64,000 nucleotides of DNA from assembly GCA_032690845.1 (NCBI GenBank), contig CM064433.1, positions 36,268,658 through 36,332,657 of the forward strand, written 5' to 3'. The DNA comes from Eleusine coracana subsp. coracana. Lineage: Eukaryota > Streptophyta > Magnoliopsida > Poales > Poaceae. The notes below the pieces were generated by a model that was not told the origin of the DNA, ran no database searches, and saw only the letters and a list, made by a program, of their open reading frames with translations. Below, piece by piece: positions 44,705 to 56,985 of the stretch (position 1 is its first letter; every line of letters starts with the position of its first letter). Both the position numbers and the translations under genes were made by a program.

Positions 44705-44922
44705 TAATATAAGGTTCCGTGGTGTTACTTGCTGTTCTTGCATTGCTTGCCCGTTTTACTGGTCTGCTCCATGTACTCGATACTCTGCCTGATGGAGACG
44801 AAAGATAGAGAAAGCAGAAAGGTAGGACGGCATGGTACTGTACGTCACTATACATTTGCCTTTGGTTCCTGCAACTACACCAGCGGATGCATGTGGATGT
44901 GAAGCCCTGTCTGTTGCTGGAG

Positions 44923-45117
44923 CTATACTTGACTGGGGTGGTTGAATTTATTTTCCAAGCATATCCTGTGACCATTAGGAGGTGAGTCTCCCAAGATGCT
45001 GCACCCACCATTGAAATGACCATTGTCGGATCTATCCATTCTGAAGTTCTGGCCACCGTTTCCCCCTCCCGACGATGGCCTCCGCAAAGGATTCATGGAG
45101 CCTCGGTTCTCCTTCAC
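44923..45117 (-). pseudogene. Possible gene fragment, unidentified
   Basis: A 64-codon minus-strand frame that begins MKENRGSMNPLRRPSSGGG and includes Gly/Asn-rich segments reads more like real protein than its surroundings. It is cut at both ends and I cannot name a family. Low confidence; chance is a fair alternative. Confidence 0.25.
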
Positions 45118-45570
45118 AAGAACAAAGCGGGAGGAGGAAGACCCAACGAAAGAGAATGGAAGCGAAATTTTACTTCAGTGGCAGTGCGGGTAATTTTCTC
45201 TAAGTTGAGGGGGGGGGGGGGGGGGGGAGTACAAAAGCGTAAAATGCTTATGAGTCTAGACAGTTTGGTAAGGCTTATTGCTTATTGTGCTATAAACAGT
45301 TTCATAAGCACTTTAATAAGTTCTGCTAAACACACTCTAAGGGCGATGAATAAATTGTTAGTAAAATAATGTTGTGTAAATATTAATTGCTATTTTAGAG
45401 AGAAGGCACACTGTGTTAATATGTAGTTTTATAGAGTTATATATAGCTTATGGGTCATTATCTAAAAAATAGGGCTTAGCCGCTTAAGGATGCATATCTT
45501 TTCTCGGTGGAAACCACTATGGATAAGATATTTTTGCACATTGCAATCAAACAAAGATACAAACGAAAGG

Positions 45571-45590
45571 AATATATATATATATATATA
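45571..45590. repeat. (AT)n microsatellite
   Basis: About ten TA dinucleotides in AT-rich DNA. Confidence 0.85.
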
Positions 45591-45894
45591 TTATTTGAGT
45601 TAGTACATAAGTTTATCCGAGCACCCAATAATTCTCTCATAAACCTTAAAATGGTAGGGCAATGTTCAAGTTCTAATTTACAGTGGCTGTGGGGCGAGGT
45701 ACACTACGTACTAGTACCGGTTGATTCTAGTCATGCCATATTTATTGCTACTACAATCGCTATTAAATTTGGCAAGGGATTTTACTATTACAATGGTATA
45801 TGTGAATGTACTACTACCAGTTAAGTGGTCCATTGGCTTTACGTAGCAACATGATACAAGGTCGGGAGGCACACGTTCATGTGACAGGAGTAAC

Positions 45895-45895
<1 letters not shown>

Positions 45896-45968
<73 letters not shown>
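45896..45968. repeat. (GA)n microsatellite, about 36 units
   Basis: A pure GA run of roughly 73 bp, the longest dinucleotide repeat in the window. The frame through it is an artefact. Confidence 0.95.
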
Positions 45969-45969
<1 letters not shown>

Positions 45970-48060
45970 CATTATGACACGTGTCCTTATCCTCTAGATA
46001 GATACGGTAGAGCTATAGGTAAAGTATCTCTGATATGTAAACCCTATTAGACAATTTTTAATTAATCATTAACACATTAACTTATTTATTCACGTATTTT
46101 TAAACTCTCGTGTATCAAATAGATAATCTTCTTATAATTGAAAAAATATGAGAAGGATGATCCAGAGCTAGTGGCATACCCAATCACCCAATCCGGAGGC
46201 ACACATCCAAAATTTACAGGAATCCGTGGGGGTTTCTATTCATATTGCTTATATTCCCTAAAAAAATCATATTATATTGCTTATAATTCCTATAAGTTCT
46301 GTAGCCTAGTGTACATGTGCACAGCCTGGATGAACTCTTTAGGTCCGGAAAGCAATGCAATCCTCTGTTCTAATAGGAAGATAAATGGCATCCTCAAATT
46401 TTTCTTGTGATGTAGATATACCCAGTTAACTTCAATTTATTTGTGCTGGAAGCTAAAATCTCCAAAAGAAATGTAGTGGTGTCATATGTCTGTGGCTCTT
46501 GATGCATTCATGGGAGGAGGACCGGGACTGTAGCATTGTAGCGTAGCAGCCAAATAGGGAGCTCTTGACGTTGTGCATGCAGCGTGTGATGCTTTCGGTG
46601 TGGGCTTCCTTCAACTCTTTAACTTCTCTTCTCTCTGGTGTGCGCGCGTGAGGTGACTGGCTTTAACTGACCGGCCATGCGTGGTGAAGTAGTACTGAGT
46701 GTATACTATTGCATCGTGTAGAATTACCGGGAAGAAATCAAGGAGTACACCTTTTTTTTGAACGGAAAATTAGGTAGTGCATTTGGATGCGTGAAATGGA
46801 ATGCCGAGCATTGCTTGATTCATGTTGACTGCTGTACGAAAGTGTAACGTGCAACTTTCTAGGATGTTTTGCTGACAATACGTATCTTCCCGAGCATGCC
46901 AATAGAAAGATAGAACATAGTAATTCATTGTAACATGGGAGCTCAGGAACTAATCGGAAGCACAAACCTTTTTTTATGCAAATAATTGGAACCATGAATA
47001 GCACTTCTCGGCACCATGGCGTAAATTTTGCAATGCAAACGACATGAAGGAGACATCAAAGATTATGTGGTTTTATGAATTTGCCATTCGGCCGACATGT
47101 CATTCACTCAGATAGCTCCACATGTCATTCATCAGATAGCAACCTAATCAAACTGTAAGTCCCTTGCAAAAAAAAAAAAAAACAGTAAGTCTTTAATGTC
47201 ACACAAAACCTGGTATCGAAACATATCACTATATATTTTTTGTTTTATCGGTTTCAGTTCAAGACAAAGGAAGGATACAAACGAGAACCATCGTAAATAA
47301 TGGCAGCATGCATGCTAAGCACTTCCATTTAATAATTCTTGTTCTCCGATCCTCTGCCCTCTCCGTAGCAAAGGGGGCAGTGCATGCATTCCAATGTGCT
47401 ATGACTCTATATCCCTTTCAATGGCAACGACAAGGAGAAGGAACGGCCCCATACGTAATGGACGCAAAGACCCATAACTGCAACATCTTCAGGATATGCT
47501 GCAAAGGAACAAGCAACGTACGCATGGATTCTTTTCCTTGCATTTTCCACTCAACCAATGTATCGAAACCACTCATTTGTTTATCGAGTTTAATATATTT
47601 TTTCCATGAGATGTTTACGCAGTTTTATTATGTCATACAAACAACCTTGTACTTGTAGTACTCTTAACTATTGCCTTTTCCAAGCGCACACAATTTAAAA
47701 CTCATGTAATTTTTTCTGAACTTCATCCCAACCATTTGTTTTGAGCTAGGAGAAGGCGTAAAATTAAAGGCAGAGACAATATCCATGACAAGTTGACAAC
47801 ACTGCTACCGGAATTTAACCTATCCATGTAGTAAAAAACTTTTGTAGACCTCATAAATACCAGTTGGTCCATTGTTTTTGGGATTAATTGTATGCCACCA
47901 AGAAAACTTTATAATACCTCATATATATGCTATTGTTGTCTTAGTGACAGGGTGAGACAGGCTATATGTTAATGACATGTTGGCCAATATGATGTATAAG
48001 GAGTTTTAGTTTAACCCAATAATGTATAGGTTTTTTTTTTAATTGTAACGGAAGGTTTGG
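45969..48060. other. Intergenic, no gene seen
   Basis: Read on both strands without finding a recognisable domain, RNA gene or terminal repeat. Frames of 60-116 codons here are isolated and unsupported. Confidence 0.4.
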
Positions 48061-48241
48061 AAACCTGCTACAGATTATTACCGGACGCTCCACACAGCAG
48101 ACAGCTACCGAACGGCAGCAAGAGGCGGGTGGCCCTGTTTCCCCCCGGACGGTGGGCCCTACGCTCGTAACGGCAGCCGGCCGGTAGAGATCGATGCCAC
48201 CGGGCCCCACTGCGTAGGCTGTCCTCAGGGAGGGGTAGGCC

Positions 48242-48960
48242 CACCGTATATATACGTGCGCATAGATACATGTGGTAGTAAGTACGTACGTGGGCAGTTA
48301 TTATCGATTAATAATTAATTAATTTTCCATGGATGAGATGAGGATGAGGATGAAATCAACAGAGGGACAAGGCGAGACGGGTCCGCCCGGTCGGGGAGAC
48401 GACACCGAGTGTAATATGCAGCAGGAGTCGATCGCCAAGGTTCCCGTGACTGATCGACCAAAGGACCATAAAAGTTGGATCTGTATTAATGGAGTCGAAT
48501 TCTGGTCGAATCAACAGTTTTTTACTGTACTGACAAAAATAACCACATCGATTCACCGTGGATACATTCTGCATTTACCGTCCTTACTCTTCAGTCAGAG
48601 CAGTACGTAACCCTCCTGCATAACGATGCTGCTTCTGAACTGAATTATTCTATTTCTGCTGCTCTTTGTTTATTTCATGGCCACCTTCTGCAGTAAATCG
48701 AACCAGTAGTAAATCTGCTGTCATCATTAAAATTCTAATAACTGTTATTCGATTCCCTGATGAGCGCCTGTAAATTGCAGGAGGAAGCTACAGCGGCAGC
48801 AACTGTTGCTTGTACGAAGTACCTCGCCCTCGCTTCAGTTTTGCTGCTGGCCGCAGCTTTTTCAGTTCTTACCTGGTACTGGTGCTCATCGCTGATCCAT
48901 CTATTGCGGCCTCTTCCCTCTTTCAGTTTGCCCCGTGGATTCTGCATTCCCGTTCTGCGT
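48242..48960 (+). CDS. Candidate small two-exon membrane protein gene (weak)
   Basis: A TATATATA at 48248-48255 in a GC-rich setting is followed by an ATG at 48329 in CCATGG context. The first frame starts MDEMRMRMKSTEGQGETG. A later frame, entered after the acceptor-like AAATTGCAG at 48772-48780, has a hydrophobic segment KYLALASVLLLAAAFSVL and ends at 48972. A donor AAG-GTTCCC near 48440 would join them in frame into about 100 residues with one membrane span. The donor is poor and no family is recognised, so this is only a candidate. Confidence 0.22.
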
Positions 48961-49087
48961 GGATTCAGTTAATAATAGTTCAGTGCAGTCCTTGAATTGT
49001 CTTCAGGCTATACACAGCATGTTCGAACCGGCGAACACTTCCTGAAGTTGAAGTGGAAAATCACACTACAATCAATGTTATATATTT

Positions 49088-49605
49088 TAGTGACTCCCTT
49101 ACATTGAGGGTATCCTGTAGGCATTGTTCAGGAACCTTTCGATACGTTGGAACTTCAAGTTTCATCCGAAGATATATATTTTTTCTTTGGTGCCTACATG
49201 GGTAATTGGCTAGATATAAGGGAGTCACTTAAAGAAGGAAATTTAGTGAAACACGATGATATATTGATTTTTTTAGTTAAATAGGGAATTTTATTTTGAT
49301 CTCTGCAACAAGAGTTACATGTAGTCATTACAAAAGCGATCATATAGACCGATATCGGACAACGTAACCCAACAAAAAAAAAATTACTCCACTCCCCTAG
49401 TTCTTTAACAATGAAAACAAGCCGGTCACTAAAAACCTCATAACAAGTGTTGCAGCCCCATAGCACAAAGAGATAAAATCCATGTATCAAGAAAGTTGTG
49501 TCATTGTGACACCTCTATCACTTGTTCGACAAAGGTTCTCACCCGGGACAATACGATCCCTACTAAACAACATAGCAACCAAAACAATGCCTACAGGATA
49601 CCCTC
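49088..49605. repeat. Nested inverted repeats
   Basis: A 23-bp stretch at 49106-49128 is perfectly complementary to 49583-49605. Inside, AGTGACTCCCTTA (49089-49101) pairs with TAAGGGAGTCACT (49217-49229). I do not recognise a transposon, but two fixed hairpin arms sharing one left side are unusual. Confidence 0.7.
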
Positions 49606-50062
49606 ATATCATAGGCGTCAACATCATCCGATCTGCTTTGATAGACCTAGGTTTTCACCATTGTTGTTGTTTACACCTCTATCGTTGAGAGTATCATCAA
49701 CACTTTCAAAGACCATTTAGTGATAAATTGATAGATGTTGTCTTTGTAATAACTGCAACAACAAGATCATACCCCATCTCTTGTTACCTGACTAGTTAAT
49801 AGTTTTGCTATGTTGAAATTACCTTTTTTTTTTGCGAGGAGCTATGTCGAAATTACCTGACTAAATCTCCAACAAGTGTGTCTAGTTTGTTTGAAGACTG
49901 GGTTCGTGGAGGAAGTACAGATCCTAGAAAATAGAGTATGGCTGAAGCTGCGGTCATTTGTAAGGCGATTTAGTTTAGGTGTAGTTATGCCATTTTTGAC
50001 AATACGAAAAATACACTCTTCTATATAGTTCTATTTGACAGAAGCACATATTCGAGCCGCAG

Positions 50063-50258
50063 AAAGAAGATGGCTGCTCACATACGGCCCAGTTTTTGAC
50101 TACATGGGTCCACTGCTTTGAGGAAATGCCAAAGTTCCATATTTTTCATTCCAACGACAATAGAACGGACGATGGGCCACAAAGTTGGCCTTCTCACACT
50201 GCAATCGCGGGCCAAATCTACAGAAAGAAGATGGCTGCTCACATACGGCCCTGTTTTG
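50063..50258. repeat. Short direct repeat pair
   Basis: The sequence AGAAAGAAGATGGCTGCTCA and about 15 further bases occur at 50063-50095 and again at 50222-50256, 160 bp apart. Probably a local duplication. Confidence 0.75.
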
Positions 50259-50299
50259 CTGTTGGAGTTTTTTTTTTAACAAGTTTTTGCTGTTGGAGT

Positions 50300-51097
50300 T
50301 GGAGACAACAGAACTATTCGTATCGAGACATTTTAAGAACCAGTTAGTCGCTCGAATTTCTCTGTCGTTAAAACTTGTATAGAAGCAGGGCCAATCCGAA
50401 AAAAAGCAGACAGGCTGCTGCTCAACGTTTAAATATGGAAACTGGCAAGTAGAAGATTACGGCAACTTGATCCCTATACAAGACGTATCTGAGGTCCAAA
50501 GACAGGAACTGTCCCATATATATTTTTTTCATTGCGCTCTGCATACGGATTATTCTTGAACTAAAAATGCGAATGACCTGCAAAAGCTTATAAAACATTC
50601 GAGTGACTGGATCGTTGATTTTCTGAGGAAATTGTGAAGATGTTGAAACCTACAGGCACTGATAAAAAGCACCTAACTAATTGCGCGGACAGCAATGTAT
50701 GATAATTTCCATCATGAAAGGTGTCTGAAATTCCAGTTCTTTTTTTCTGCTACCGCTGTCAACAGATTCACAAGAACCGAAAGTACAACTAGACCTGCGG
50801 ATTGTAGGACGATGCAAGCACATTCAAGAATTTGTGGTTGTCAGATTGCACGATTTAGGTGTCAAGTTTCAGCATGCCCCAAAGATTTCCTCTCAGCTGG
50901 AATGCAGTTCATCATGTTCTTCTAGCTACTCACTAAACGTAATAAAGCTGAGAGTTAGAAACACATGTTACCTAAAATGCACTACTGCTGACGAAGAGCA
51001 AAGAAGACGGAGCAGCCACGTGGGCAGCAGCAGCAAGTGAAGCCACCAGAACTCGCCAGTCCGCCGTTCCATACACCGCCGCCGTTCAGACGCCACC
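50300..51097. other. Intergenic, nothing recognised
   Basis: No gene-like frame or repeat structure seen. Confidence 0.35.
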
Positions 51098-51100
51098 TCA

Positions 51101-51360
51101 GGTCTTGTTCGTTTCTAGCTGATTGGATTAGGCCCAAGAATTATTCTAGGTCAGAAATAAGTGATCTAACTATTTTTATTCCGGACCTCAAAAGATGGAG
51201 AATCAATTTATGCCATAAACTACATAAAATGATTAAAACAGACTCTATTTCATTCTGTGTCGAATAAGTTTTTTTCAGCACAAACAGTTTGGTTCTAGGC
51301 CAATTCATTCCGCACGGAATGGCCTCGTTCCGGCCCATTCCGACCAAACCGAACAAGGCC
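51101..51360. mobile_element. Tourist-like MITE
   Basis: The left end GGTCTTGTTCG pairs with a right end that reads GGCCTTGTTCG on the other strand, with TCA on both sides (51098-51100 and 51361-51363). 260 bp, non-coding. A 3-bp target duplication fits the PIF/Harbinger group, although TCA departs from the usual TWA. Confidence 0.7.
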
Positions 51361-53401
51361 TCAAGCGAACAACAGTCGCTAGTTTTTCTTCATGTTCCCA
51401 TGCCCATAGCTCCTAGCCCTTCTTTCCTTTATCTTCCATGTCCACCCTCAAGCTATGAAAAAAAATTTGGTACAAAAAACAAATATTGGAGGTCACCGAT
51501 AAACATGAAATTTTGGAAATATTGGTAATTTTGATAAATAAAATAAATTATTTTTCAAAATTTTTGCATGATTTGAGAAGGAATTTCCTTTAATGTATAA
51601 ATTATCATGATTATATATATATAACAAAAGTAGTTTTCATTAAATTAACATAATCAATGATAAAATTTTGGTGATAAAAATTATATTGGATGTCACCAAT
51701 AAATGCGATATTTTGATGAAATTTCACCGAATTGTTTTTCCTAGCCCCCAAGTTCATATCATCCAACAAGGTCCATAGTTTGGTTTTGTCTACTTAAACA
51801 GCTACAAAGAAAGTCAAAAGGAAATAGATGGAGCGCTTAAGAACAATAAGAATCGGAGGCGTTGGGAAACACCGAAAGCCTCCACTGCTGTTGCTGGCTA
51901 GGCTTTCCTCTATGTTTCCACTCTCACTGCTCTTAGGCCATTTCTTTCTTCCTCTTGCCGGCTCACTCTCAAGTCCTAAAACTACAATTTTCATGTTCCT
52001 TAGCAAGAAACTACGAATGACGAACAGAGCCAGGCTTTTGATGTACATAAGGACTAGTTGAACCTATGGTGCACTTTGGATAACACATTATGTACAAAAA
52101 AAAAAGTACCAGCTTATCCTTCACCAATGGAGCTAAACAATAGATGACAGTGGGGCCTTGATGGCTAGGTCGAATCCTGCATTGTAAATGCCAAGCAGGT
52201 GCATGTCTTCTGCTTACCTAATATGACCACATCTAAAAAAACAAACAGTATTAAGGCCTGCATTTATAATAAATAAAATATGTCAGTAAACTTACATTTA
52301 AGAATGGTAGCAATACGGTGTGAGAGAAAAATACAACGTACCTTATGCAATTAAGTCGTAAGCAGGGTTCATATACCAGGTATAATCTTCTCCATTACAT
52401 GAACTAGAAGCTAGAAGCTAAAAGTGCACAACAAAGGTCAAATAAATAAAGCAAACAAGAATACAATGACAGCTATAATTACAATTGTTCATTCATAAAT
52501 AAAAACAGAAGATCTGTCAACAACAACAACAAAACAGAAGATCTGTAGAGCACTAAAAACAAGTCACAGTAAATTTCTCTGAACATAAACTGGTATGGAA
52601 TAACAGAAGAAGGGATAAAACCAAAAGGTATTCTCAGGGCTAAACGTAAGTGTGTAAGGCCCGAATTTGGTAGTCTATAGTTCTGTACACACACACACAC
52701 AAAAAAAAAAACGAGAAAATGTACAGGCAAACCAATTTAATTCACAACTGAATACAAACTTCTCAGGAATGGTCGCTTGCAAGGAAACACATGAAGATCT
52801 ACGAACATCTTTTCTACCTACATTCGCAGTACACTAGGCATTGATTCAGCTATGCAACTACTGACTATTATCCTGAATAACGTCTGGCGCAAAGAAAGAA
52901 TTATGCTTTAAAAGAGTCTAGTACTTCTACCACCAATTGAAGGACTTGACAAGGACCAACATTGTACTACTGATCTGCAGTTGATGCATTCTCCATTAAG
53001 ATCCAGAAGTGTTTTTTTTTATGCAAAAAGATCCAGAAGTGTTACTCAGGAATAATAGAAACTGATCTTAATTCAGGTGAGAACTCATGGCTAGCCATCT
53101 ATTTGGTCTTGTTGAGCTGCGCGTCAGAATTGTCAAGGACTGTGATCAGTTGAAGAGTATCATTGGATTAGGTACATCCCTTGAAGGCATTAGATTTACC
53201 AAAGAGCGAGAGATAACAAAAGCAGTTTGTTGCATCTTTAAATGACAATATAGCAGCCAATGACATGTAGGAATCTACAAGGTGCAGAAGACTTCTCATT
53301 CTTAAATAAATATCTGTTTCGTTTGTTGCTGTTTTTCCATTTTCAATCTAAGTTGTAATAGATCATCAGTTCTATTATTTTTACATACCCCTTTGTAAAT
53401 A

Positions 53402-53460
53402 CTCCCTCCAGTTCAACTAAAAGTGTTGTCCGAATGTCATCAATTAAAAACTGGAGCGAG
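53402..53460. mobile_element. Internally deleted Stowaway remnant
   Basis: CTCCCTCCAGTT at the left and AACTGGAGCGAG at the right form an imperfect inverted repeat only 59 bp apart overall, flanked by TA and TG. Probably the two ends of a Stowaway MITE with the middle lost. Confidence 0.55.
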
Positions 53461-54358
53461 TGTGAACTATTTTCCCATCAAAATTGCTATATTTGTGGAC
53501 TGAGTGCAGTATTCACATCACATCTGCCATCACTGAATGGTCTCTCTGACGTCTGCTTCAAACTTTAAGTGCCAGAAGGTACGTTTTTTTATCTATTATG
53601 TCTTGATCATGAATTTAGCGTGAAAGATTTACTAATATGTGGCACTTTATGTGTTACTAAGTAAAATCATAGTATGCTATCTGGTGAATATTGACGTGAT
53701 ACAGATTGCTCTTAAGCTCTTTAGATGTCAGGTCATTGAAAAGTTATGTTATTGCACAGTTGTGTTGTCTAATATAACCTGAAGGTGAAACTGAGGAAAA
53801 CAAAGAACCTGCATGGATGAGAACATGTCAAAAATTTTCGGAACTCGAACTACAACTAACCTAGTACTTAACTTATTCACAGATTACGGAATACAAACAA
53901 AAAACCCCTGCAAAACAAACAAGTCATGTGAGGACCAAAAACGCACCACACATCCTTTCAAGTCAGAACGTTGTGTGAACCCAGAGGAAGAGGAAGGAGA
54001 GCACAAGAAAAATAGGCATCGGAGGCATTGGGAAAACGTAAAATCTCTCTGCCTCACACATATGATGTGGAAATAGAGGGGATATATGCCTTCATCCATG
54101 TTCCCATGCCCACTTCTCTTATGTCCTCTTTACTTCCTTTTCCCGCCTCACAATCCACATTTGTGCATGCATGTCCCCAGTTCTATTCTTGTGCTAAGAT
54201 CATTGGTTAAGCTAAAAGGGAAAGGAGTTCGTAAGAACAATAGGAATGAGCAGGAAAACTAAACAAAGTTTCCACCTCAGGTGCTGTTAGGAGGCAACCA
54301 TCAACCTAGGCATTCGTCAATGTTCCTATTCCCAATTTCCCACACAGCTCTTAAGCCC

Positions 54359-54360
54359 TC

Positions 54361-54393
<33 letters not shown>
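54359..54393. repeat. (TTTC)n microsatellite
   Basis: About eight to nine TTTC units. Confidence 0.9.
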
Positions 54394-54395
<2 letters not shown>

Positions 54396-54699
54396 CTTAC
54401 TGGATTGATATAGGGACACTTCATCCAAATAGATGTATTAACATATTTTCATCACTGGATCATTATTGCAGCAAAAGGAAGAGGAAGGAGGACCTAAGAA
54501 CTCTAGGAATGGGAGGCATCAGGAATGCATCGAACCAATATCTGCCTCAAATGTAGAGGAGAAACGAGAGCATACACATTCCTTCATGTTCCCACTCCTA
54601 CTGCTCTTAAGAGCTCTATTTCTTCCTCTTCCCTGCTAACAAGCCCCACAGAGTTTCTGATCAACAAGCTCTCGATGTGAAACAATGCCTTCCTCAAGT

Positions 54700-55980
54700 G
54701 TGCATATATAGAGAGAAAGGGATATAACTTTTTTTTGTTGTACCGTAGCTCTATTAACAATGAAAGCACTCAACTAACTAGTACATGGTGCAATACAATC
54801 TATACAGGTCACTGGACCAAGCAGGGGATGACCATGTGCAATGGGACCACGTAATCTTCACCAGGATCATGGAGACCTATATTTGTCAATGAAGAGTTGA
54901 AGACCACATGCATACTATGTCTGAGAACCATGAACAAAGTAAAATGCAGGAAAAAAAAGAAACTGCGTTACGTGCATATACTTCGATTCTTCAATGGAGA
55001 GATCATGGAAAATGTCCCTCTTCTCGAACACAGGTCATGGACTATAGAATACAATGATTGAATTACCATGTTTTTTTTAATCTAACTCTTGGTCTATTTA
55101 TTAAGAAAAGGAGATGAGATGCCCACCACGGTGCATAGAAAAAAAGAGAAATAGCCTAAACATTCTGCCTTTGATTCTCTCATCACATAATCTGAGATAT
55201 GCAGAATAGGCTGTGGGACACCATGCCCTCGCCTCAGCACCTCTCTGTCTTTGTCGTACTTTCGCATATCAAAAATAGCAATCCCAGTGATGCTACACGC
55301 AGGTCATGATCGGCGGCATGTGCCGTGTGACGAACGAGTCTGCAGATTAGCTCGCATCCCAACAGGGGGGGGGGGGGGGGGGGGGGGGAGGGGGAGATTG
55401 GAGCACCACAACCATAGATCTCCAAGAACCGAGCACCTACAGAAGTTGATGCTGGGACTGTAAGGACCCAACGACGACATGAATCTACCAGGATGTGATT
55501 TCTTCCATGCGTAGAAACAGAACAATAACGCCGGATCGGAGGACCTTCATGTGTCCTGATCGCTAGAGATCGAAGAAAAGATATACAAGATGCAGTTTGA
55601 TGAAGCAGGTAAAATACGATCCGAAAAGGTAGAAAGATGTTTTTCTTCCCTTACACATATGTAAATTATGTTTCTAGATAGGAGTCACTTTTCTTCTCTA
55701 AGCACTTAGGCTTGAAGACATGCTTGGCCATCCTTGCAGCGTGGATTTTGTGTCCATGAACATCAACCATGATGTTAAGAGAGCAGCGCTTGAAGCAATC
55801 CCTGGTTTGCGGAACCACCAATACAATGTAAACTCTCCAGACTCCATGTTCAGAACAGTGTTACTCCCCCTTTGCAACCGGTGGTGAGCACCGGAGCGTG
55901 AGGTCAAATTTGGTATCACCTGCTCTACTTGCTAAGCAAGAACGAGTTGGGGAATTGTCTTTTATTTTCATAACTTAGGT
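54700..55980. other. Intergenic with G24 run
   Basis: No gene recognised. A run of 24 G lies at 55365-55388. TTGGTATCACC at about 55913 resembles a PBS but no LTR end or gag fits it. Confidence 0.4.
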
Positions 55981-56150
55981 TCCACGGTACATGGCCGCTC
56001 GCTATAAGAAGCGGAGCCTCACATCACACATACCACCAAGTCCCCCCATGCACTTACCTTAAGCGAAAGCGCAAACTATACATAGTACGTTTCTGTCCAT
56101 CTAATACGCTTTGCCAGAAGTTCACCATGGTCCACCGAACCTAGTATCTC

Positions 56151-56519
56151 TCAAGATGGCGCTACGGGTGGAGTGTTGTTCATTACACCACCTCCTCCTT
56201 CAGAAGTTGTGTGCCCCCATGCAACTGCCTCCGGGAAGCGCTTCTGCATGATATAGAAATCGTCCCAGGTGGCAGCCGATACCGGTAAGCCTGCCCACTT
56301 TACCAGCACTTGAGGAACAACATTGTTGCCTTTCTTCACCAACCTTCTCTGTAGCACCTCCACTGGCACCAGCTCAGCTCCTGACAAGTCTGCTACCTTC
56401 GACAATTCTGAGAACACCGGTGTGAAGTCTGGTCGAAAAGGTTTCAGCTGGAACACGTGAAACAATAGATGGACTGCACTACCTTCGGGTAGCTCTAACT
56501 TGTAGGCCGCCTTGCCCAC
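56151..56519 (-). pseudogene. Gypsy integrase C-terminus and chromodomain
   Basis: The frame opens with GKAAYKLELPEGS, a usual end of the integrase core region, then continues to QVLVKWAGLPVSAATWDD, the aromatic cage region of a retroelement chromodomain. In active elements this domain directs insertion by binding histone marks. The piece is 122 residues and ends in a natural-looking stop. Confidence 0.75.
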
Positions 56520-56985
56520 ACATTCCAGAACCTTGTAGGGTCCAAAGAATTTAAAGACAAGCTTTGGTTAAGGGCGATTTACCACTGACTTTTGAGCATA
56601 AGGCTGAAGTTTGAGTAGAACTTGTTCCCCTACTTGGAATTCATGATCCTAGAGAAGCTTATCAGCCTGCAGCTCTCGGATGTGGTAGGATTTCCATGTG
56701 GCCGTGGAGGGCCCTCCGGTATGTAAAATCTAGAACGGAAGTCACAGGCGTTGGAAACCACGGCTTCATGCGTTTCCGGGCTTCCAATAGTTTCTGTTTT
56801 AGTTCACGTTCAAGGAGTAATTCAGCCACAGAAGGGTTTGTCTCATCCCCAACCATTGGTGCAGCCCCAATGTTAGGATCATGACCGTACATAACTTTGA
56901 ATGGAACCCAGCACCGAGTGGTAAGAGGAGTTGTACCAAAATTTAGCTAGAGGCAACCAGGCACGCCACTTCTTGGAAAATTTAT

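Larger units (their letters stand above)
51380..54660. repeat. Dispersed diverged repeat family, about five copies
   Basis: Related stretches begin near 51380, 51830, 53990, 54225 and 54490. They share an AAGAACAATAGGAATGGGAGGCAT-like opening (in part), a CATGTTCCCATGCCCA or CATGTTCCCACTCC core, CTGCTCTTAAG and a CTTTCTTCCTCTTCCC-like end. Spacing is irregular and identity low. No ORF. I do not know the family. Confidence 0.45.

Noticed and set aside
44643..45056. Minus-strand frame spanning the (CT)n run
   Set aside because: Half of it is microsatellite translation; no domain.
45806..45997. Frame with a run of Glu-Arg repeats
   Set aside because: Translation of the (GA)n microsatellite.
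55913..55925. PBS-like TTGGTATCACC on the plus strand
   Set aside because: No LTR end before it and no gag after it; it lies at the 3' side of a minus-strand Gypsy element. Chance match.
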